DNA of 10,848 bases from Stephanodiscus triporus (taxonomy: Eukaryota > Bacillariophyta > Thalassiosirophyceae > Thalassiosirales > Thalassiosiraceae): assembly GCA_036939755.1 (NCBI GenBank), contig JALLAZ010001415.1, forward strand, positions 1 to 10,848, given 5' to 3'. Under the pieces are notes generated by a model that worked only from the letters and a program-made list of their open reading frames with translations, did not search any database and was not told the origin of the DNA. The translations under genes were made by a program, and so were the position numbers. Of the stretch, positions 7,384 through 10,848 are shown one piece after another. Each line of letters opens with the position of its first letter. Position 1 is the stretch's first letter.

Positions 7384-7999
7384 ACTTCCAAGCGGTCACC
7401 TCACTCGCTCTCCAATACAAGTGCATTAATTTGTCGTTGTTTGCAGCTTCTTCCTTTGCCAAAAGACGGCAACGCCATTTCCAAATCACGAACGACCACC
7501 TTTTCCTTTTGACAAGCCACAACAAGGAGATTTTCTTGGCAGGATCATTCGAGCGAGAATTTCTTACGTGGATCAAAACTTATTCTGTAATAGCTAACGA
7601 ATTCTTGCCAAGATCCTCGTGCGACTAGCCGAATATCAAAAATATTGAATTTCTGGCCGCGAGCGACGGCGATACCGGCAAGGGGGCGTGGTACGAGGAA
7701 AAGATGAATTTGTCATCGTTTGCCATAGACGATGTGAAGGCCAAGGCTGTGTGGGGTGTTAGCGAGGAGCTTGGCGGTGTTTGATTTGATGGCAGCAGCA
7801 ATGGCTGGTGTTATGGTAGTTGCGTCAGTTCGTCAAAAGCGGTCATTGCAGATGCGATCCAGAAGCACGACGGCAAAATAACCGCTTCAAATATCAGTAA
7901 AAACGACAAAGCTGGAACGCAAGATTCGCCATGTTGGTTGAATATTTTGGTGAAAACTTCAATCTTCCCGGTCAAAGTGAATCAAAATTGAGGCAGTGG
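7384..7999 (+). pseudogene. Possible decayed exon or gene fragment of unknown origin
   Basis: A pyrimidine-rich tract ending in CAG (7365-7383) looks like a good 3' splice site. The frame that follows has only three stops in about 205 codons (TAG 7626, TGA 7782, final TGA 7997), where about ten would be expected in random sequence. The text looks protein-like in places: FAKRRQRHFQITNDHLFLLTS before the TAG, GKGAWYEEKMNLSSFAIDDV before the first TGA, and AVIADAIQKHDGKITASNIS after it. The last piece faintly recalls a BRCT start, but this is too weak to name. It may be a decayed gene copy, a mis-joined exon of the RAP-domain gene, or chance. There is no ATG at its beginning. Confidence 0.3.
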
Positions 8000-8167
8000 T
8001 ACAATTGTGAAAAGAATAGATCACATACCACTGCCAGGGGAGATCGCATGCAGGGTATGAAGGCGATAACATCAATCTTGTATAATGGCAACCGTCTTCG
8101 TGAACTTGGATCTGATGAAAAAATCAGAGTGAAAAGAATGATCAGTGAACTAAAGTTGATTGCCTGA
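7931..8167 (+). CDS. Small hypothetical ORF, 78 residues
   Basis: ATG at 7931, TGA at 8165-8167; the frame is closed upstream by TAA at 7898-7900. The product is basic and mostly helical in character (LRQWYNCEKNRSH, then DEKIRVKRMISELKL), with no Cys pairs, signal peptide or membrane segment. I do not recognise it. It overlaps the end of the possible decayed frame at 7384-7999 in another register, so the two cannot both be intact coding sequence unless a frame change joins them. It could be the last exon or C-terminal remnant of the same lost gene. The ATG context (TTCGCCATG) is not strong. Confidence 0.3.
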   Translation: MLVEYFGENFNLPGQSESKLRQWYNCEKNRSHTTARGDRMQGMKAITSILYNGNRLRELGSDEKIRVKRMISELKLIA

Positions 8168-8336
8168 ACAGGCTTATCTAAAAAACTTACATGGATTCTA
8201 GTCTTTGCTGTGTTGACGCGGTGGCGGCTCTTCTCGGTAAAGTAGATAAGAAATGCGTTCACTATTTGTACACTGTCATATCAGAGGTATACATTTATAT
8301 TATGAATTCGAATTGATTGTTATCGATTTTCTTCCC

Positions 8337-10664
8337 TTAAGACATAACTTCAGATAAATCAGGCTTCTTGGCATCTTCGACATTGAACTTGGCCTTTTTG
8401 GCTCCATTTTCCGCTTGGTCTGCATATGCACGCTTCTTCAAATGCTCCTTCGACCCGTTGCCGTGTTCGCTGGAAGTCTGGGCGGGCATATTTGAGTCCT
8501 CGTTGACACCACGCTTGGGCACGTAGTTTTCCTCAACAAGCAAGACATCCTCTCCTTCATTTGCGGAAGCAGCACGGAAGCCATCCGATTCGGCACTGAC
8601 TGAATCACCCTTCATGGAATCCGAAGAGGCGGCTGTAGCGGCCACGAGCTTCTTACCCCCGATCTCGAACTTTTCCATCTCTGCCCTGCCATCATCCTTG
8701 GCCTCGCCCCCTTTCTCCTCATCGACGTCGACCCAACAGTCCCTGTGAGAGACGCTCACCTCCACCTCCAAATCCTGAGTGAAATCCTCTATTCGTAAAA
8801 CGCTACCGTGTCCCGCTCCTCCCCCCGGCAGATCGACCATTTTCTTCGCGAGGTTGGCGGCGTACTCCGACGGATCAATGTCCTCCCCCTCCTCGTATAC
8901 GATGTCCTCCCCGATCATCACCGTCGGCTCCGCAAATCCTAGCTCTTTCTTGACGACGCGTTTCAGGAGCATGTCCAGGGTCCATTCGTTTGTGTTGAGC
9001 GCGAGCGAAACAATCGCGTTGCGGCAGACGAAGCATTCCGGGTTCGGATCGGGGAGCGTCGTCGGCTGGAGGAGGTATCCCTTGCGTGTCTTATCGCGGA
9101 GGCAGTAGATGTAGCGACAACATTCCTTGAGCTTCCCCCCCTCCCCGCCGTTCTTCTTGACGTCCAGTTGGGCCCTCAAGACGTGGAACACCTGTAACAC
9201 TTGCAGCCCCGCAACGATGGCGTTCGTCGTGGCGATGGCGGGTATGATGTTCCCGGCCATCCCCTTGGCGTCGTACATGCTCTGGATCGGCTCGATTCCG
9301 AAGACGTACGATCTAAGGTTCGACGCGGCGGTGACGAATCTCATGGCGACGTCGTCGTCCTTGTCGAATTCCGGCAGCGGGAACGTCGGATCCTGAGCGA
9401 TGGCGTTCTCGGCCACCTCCACGAGGCAGGATGCGATCTCGGCGACGCACTCGCGCACAGACCAGACGTCAGTGGGTGCGCATCCATCCCTCATCGTGGG
9501 AGAAGGGACGACGTCGCGGCACGAGTCGACGTCCGACGATGACAGTGGCTCCGGCGCCCTGTCGGCGGTACGGTACGTCCCCATCCCGATCTGCTTTTCG
9601 ATCTCGGTGACGAACAGGGCGGATATGACCTCGCGGGCCTTGGACCGGACGGCGGATGCGACGTCGTACGGCGTGGGCGACGTGGACGACGACGACGACG
9701 ACGACGAGCCCGGGGAGGACGCCGGATCGACCCCGAGGAGGGAGCGCAGGTCCGTCATCGCGCCCATGTACGCGCTGCTCCCGCCCCCGCCCTTTGCTCC
9801 TCCCGCGGCTACATCCGCGGACCCTTCATCCCCCGTCGTTGTCGTCCTCCTCCCGTCGTCGTCCTTCTTCTCGTCCCCGTCGTCGTCGCCGTCGTTGTCG
9901 TCGTCGTCGTCGCCCTCCCTCCTCTCCCTCAGGCCCTCCTCGTCCTCGTAAAGCATGCTATCCTCGACCTTCGGTCCGAAGCAAAGCCTATACAGCTCCT
10001 TCGCCCAGACGACGCAGTGGACCGGCTGACTAGGCGTGCTCCTGATCGTGCATATCGGATAGACCTTCTGCGTCGGCTTCGGCTGACATTCGTAACACTC
10101 CGTGCCGGAACGCCTGTCGATGACGGTGACCTGACCGAGATATCCCGCCGTCCCCGCCTCGATCAGCGGCACGTCCGACGCGAGGCAAAGGCGATTCACC
10201 CTGCGTCGTGCCGCGACGTTGTCGAGGGCGTTGAGCACGAGCGCGAATTTCCGGAAGAACGGCACGTTGAATCGCGAGTTGTCGAAGACGTTGCCGTGAT
10301 GGGGGAGGAAGGCAGCCGCCGACGAATAAGAAGAAGTCGGAGGAGGGGGAGGAGGGACCATCCGCAGGGCGGCCTCGGACGCGACGACGCACTTGGGCAT
10401 GCCGACGTGGACGCTCCTGAATAGGAACTGACGATTCAGGTTCGACACGTCGATGGTGTCGAGGTCGACCACCTCGACGTGGCGGAAGCCGCTGAGCGCG
10501 AGGTTCTTCAACAGCTCGCATCCGATCCCGCCGGATCCGATGAGGAGGATCTTGGAGGATAATATCTCCTCGAGGAGGGATTGGCCGAGGGCGGCGCGTA
10601 TGCCGAGGAGGATGGGAGGGCAGGGGGGGAGGCCGTCGTTGGACGTTATGGCGTCGTCCGTCAT
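8337..10664 (-). CDS. UBA2: SUMO-activating enzyme subunit 2 (E1 catalytic subunit)
   Basis: 775 residues; ATG at 10664-10662 with AAAA before it; no intron needed. UBA2 pairs with SAE1/AOS1, adenylates SUMO with ATP, binds it as a thioester and passes it to UBC9 in the nucleus. Seen in order: GSGGIGCE nucleotide loop (43-50); DLDTIDVSNLNRQFLFR (67-83); ALDNVAARRRVNR (146-158); first zinc pair CYEC (190, 193); catalytic Cys205 in YPICTIRSTP, twelve residues after the second zinc Cys as in human UBA2; HCVVWAK; return of the adenylation domain at GIEPIQSMYDAKGMAGNIIPA (456-476); second zinc pair CFVC (544, 547); ubiquitin-like domain (about 556-640); bipartite NLS KKRAYADQAENGAKKAK (743-759). 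Longer than the human protein (640), largely because of a low-complexity insertion at about 248-330. All key residues are present, so it should be active. Confidence 0.97.
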   Translation of the reverse strand: MTDDAITSNDGLPPCPPILLGIRAALGQSLLEEILSSKILLIGSGGIGCELLKNLALSGFRHVEVVDLDTIDVSNLNRQFLFRSVHVGMPKCVVASEAALRMVPPPPPPTSSYSSAAAFLPHHGNVFDNSRFNVPFFRKFALVLNALDNVAARRRVNRLCLASDVPLIEAGTAGYLGQVTVIDRRSGTECYECQPKPTQKVYPICTIRSTPSQPVHCVVWAKELYRLCFGPKVEDSMLYEDEEGLRERREGDDDDDNDGDDDGDEKKDDDGRRTTTTGDEGSADVAAGGAKGGGGSSAYMGAMTDLRSLLGVDPASSPGSSSSSSSSTSPTPYDVASAVRSKAREVISALFVTEIEKQIGMGTYRTADRAPEPLSSSDVDSCRDVVPSPTMRDGCAPTDVWSVRECVAEIASCLVEVAENAIAQDPTFPLPEFDKDDDVAMRFVTAASNLRSYVFGIEPIQSMYDAKGMAGNIIPAIATTNAIVAGLQVLQVFHVLRAQLDVKKNGGEGGKLKECCRYIYCLRDKTRKGYLLQPTTLPDPNPECFVCRNAIVSLALNTNEWTLDMLLKRVVKKELGFAEPTVMIGEDIVYEEGEDIDPSEYAANLAKKMVDLPGGGAGHGSVLRIEDFTQDLEVEVSVSHRDCWVDVDEEKGGEAKDDGRAEMEKFEIGGKKLVAATAASSDSMKGDSVSAESDGFRAASANEGEDVLLVEENYVPKRGVNEDSNMPAQTSSEHGNGSKEHLKKRAYADQAENGAKKAKFNVEDAKKPDLSEVMS
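9685..9705. repeat. (GAC)7 trinucleotide run coding poly-Ser in UBA2
   Basis: Seven perfect GAC units on the plus strand, read as Ser codons on the minus strand, give most of an eight-Ser run at about residues 320-327. It lies in the low-complexity insertion and is likely length-variable between alleles. Confidence 0.8.
9850..9912. repeat. GTC/TCG-rich imperfect trinucleotide tract coding the Asp-rich segment of UBA2
   Basis: An impure run of GTC-type triplets on the plus strand, read on the minus strand as Asp codons with Glu, Gly and Lys interspersed (about residues 251-271). It lies between the catalytic cysteine and the return to the adenylation domain, and is a typical replication-slippage region. 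Confidence 0.7.
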
Positions 10665-10695
10665 TTTTGGGTGCAGGGTCGGTGATAGATTGAAC

Positions 10696-10718
10696 CGTCC
10701 CGATAATCAATCGGGACG
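10696..10718. repeat. Perfect hairpin, 9-bp arms, 5-base loop
   Basis: CGTCCCGAT, AATCA, ATCGGGACG. It is GC-rich and perfect, 32 bp upstream of the UBA2 ATG, so it probably falls in the 5' UTR or core promoter. In RNA it could form a stable stem near the start codon; as DNA it could be a dyad for a factor. Confidence 0.55.
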
Positions 10719-10789
10719 ACGAGTGAGATATTCCTCGGTAAGCACTCTATCTAGAGACTTCGTAGAGGACGCCGTAGTACTACAGTCTC

Positions 10790-10819
10790 CAGTACAACGA
10801 GATATTTCCCTTTGTACTG
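10790..10819. repeat. Inverted repeat, 8-bp arms, 14-base loop
   Basis: CAGTACAA and TTGTACTG flank 14 bases, and an outer TAGAGAC/GTCTCTA pair lies further out on both sides. Together they may be the remains of a small inverted-repeat element at the window edge, but the arms do not pair continuously. Confidence 0.35.
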
Positions 10820-10848
10820 TTCCTACAGTAGGTCTCTACGAGAAGCTA

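Larger units (their letters stand above)
7324..8336. other. Convergent intergenic stretch with partly coding appearance
   Basis: This is the 3' flank of the RAP-domain gene (plus) and of UBA2 (minus). The first 60 bases look like an AT-rich 3' UTR. From 7384 to about 8000 one plus frame is unusually open, and an ATG ORF follows at 7931-8167 (both listed separately). From 8168 to 8336 the sequence is AT-rich with no gene, as expected for the UBA2 3' UTR. No RNA gene was recognised. Confidence 0.5.
10665..10848 (-). promoter_or_regulatory. Upstream region of UBA2
   Basis: 184 bases in front of the minus-strand UBA2 start. No TATA box at a sensible place could be supported. It contains a 9-bp-arm hairpin (10696-10718), a 10-bp palindrome GTAGTACTAC (10775-10784) and an 8-bp-arm inverted repeat (10790-10819). 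Assignment as promoter is by position only. Confidence 0.4.

Noticed and set aside
7181..7576. Minus-strand open frame of 131 codons across the end of the RAP-domain gene
   Set aside because: It starts at TTG, overlaps the RAP domain in antisense and gives Trp/Lys-rich text with no recognisable pattern.
9400..9951. Long plus-strand frames opposite UBA2
   Set aside because: They are antisense shadows in GC-rich sequence; the minus-strand frame has clear UBA2 motifs throughout.

Overview
The window looks like nuclear DNA of a photosynthetic stramenopile, most likely a diatom. A decayed retroelement sits beside two intact, apparently intronless eukaryotic housekeeping-type genes, and the proteins of the retroelement resemble a family I associate with diatom genomes. 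No bacterial signals (Shine-Dalgarno sites, operons) are evident. The species cannot be fixed from sequence alone.

Positions 1 to about 4330 (minus strand) hold the 5' two-thirds or so of a retrotransposon. From its 5' end come a short leader ORF (4226-3804), a long Gag-like protein broken by two -1 frame changes (3782-1280) that ends in a CCCH-type zinc-binding motif, and the start of Pol. Pol is open from 1279 off the left edge and reaches reverse transcriptase motif A (KWDVKDGFW). Pol is in the same frame as the end of Gag, separated from it by one TGA.

Positions 4331 to 5172 contain no convincing gene. They hold a long snap-back repeat (4602-4685) built from 11-bp units that include the telomere-like string GGGTTA, a second perfect palindrome (4543-4559), a (GTAA)n tract and a short hairpin (4840-4855).

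Positions 5173-7323 (plus strand) encode a 716-residue organelle-type RNA-binding protein: nine helical repeats of 37-42 residues (OPR/HPR class) followed by a C-terminal RAP domain. Positions 7324-8336 separate this gene from the convergent UBA2. They contain a stretch that looks partly coding, preceded by a good splice acceptor, and a 78-codon ORF; both are unassigned.

Positions 10664-8337 (minus strand) encode UBA2, the catalytic subunit of the SUMO E1 enzyme, with ATP-binding, zinc, catalytic cysteine, ubiquitin-like and NLS segments. It carries an unusual low-complexity Asp/Gly/Ser insertion inside the catalytic-cysteine domain. The remaining 184 bases are its upstream region and contain two small inverted repeats.

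The genes do not form a pathway together: one acts on organelle RNA, one on SUMO activation, and the retroelement is a neighbour. I found no convincing new defence, toxin or CRISPR-like system. The items most worth a second look are the Gag-TGA-Pol layout, the snap-back repeat and the half-coding stretch at 7384-8167.
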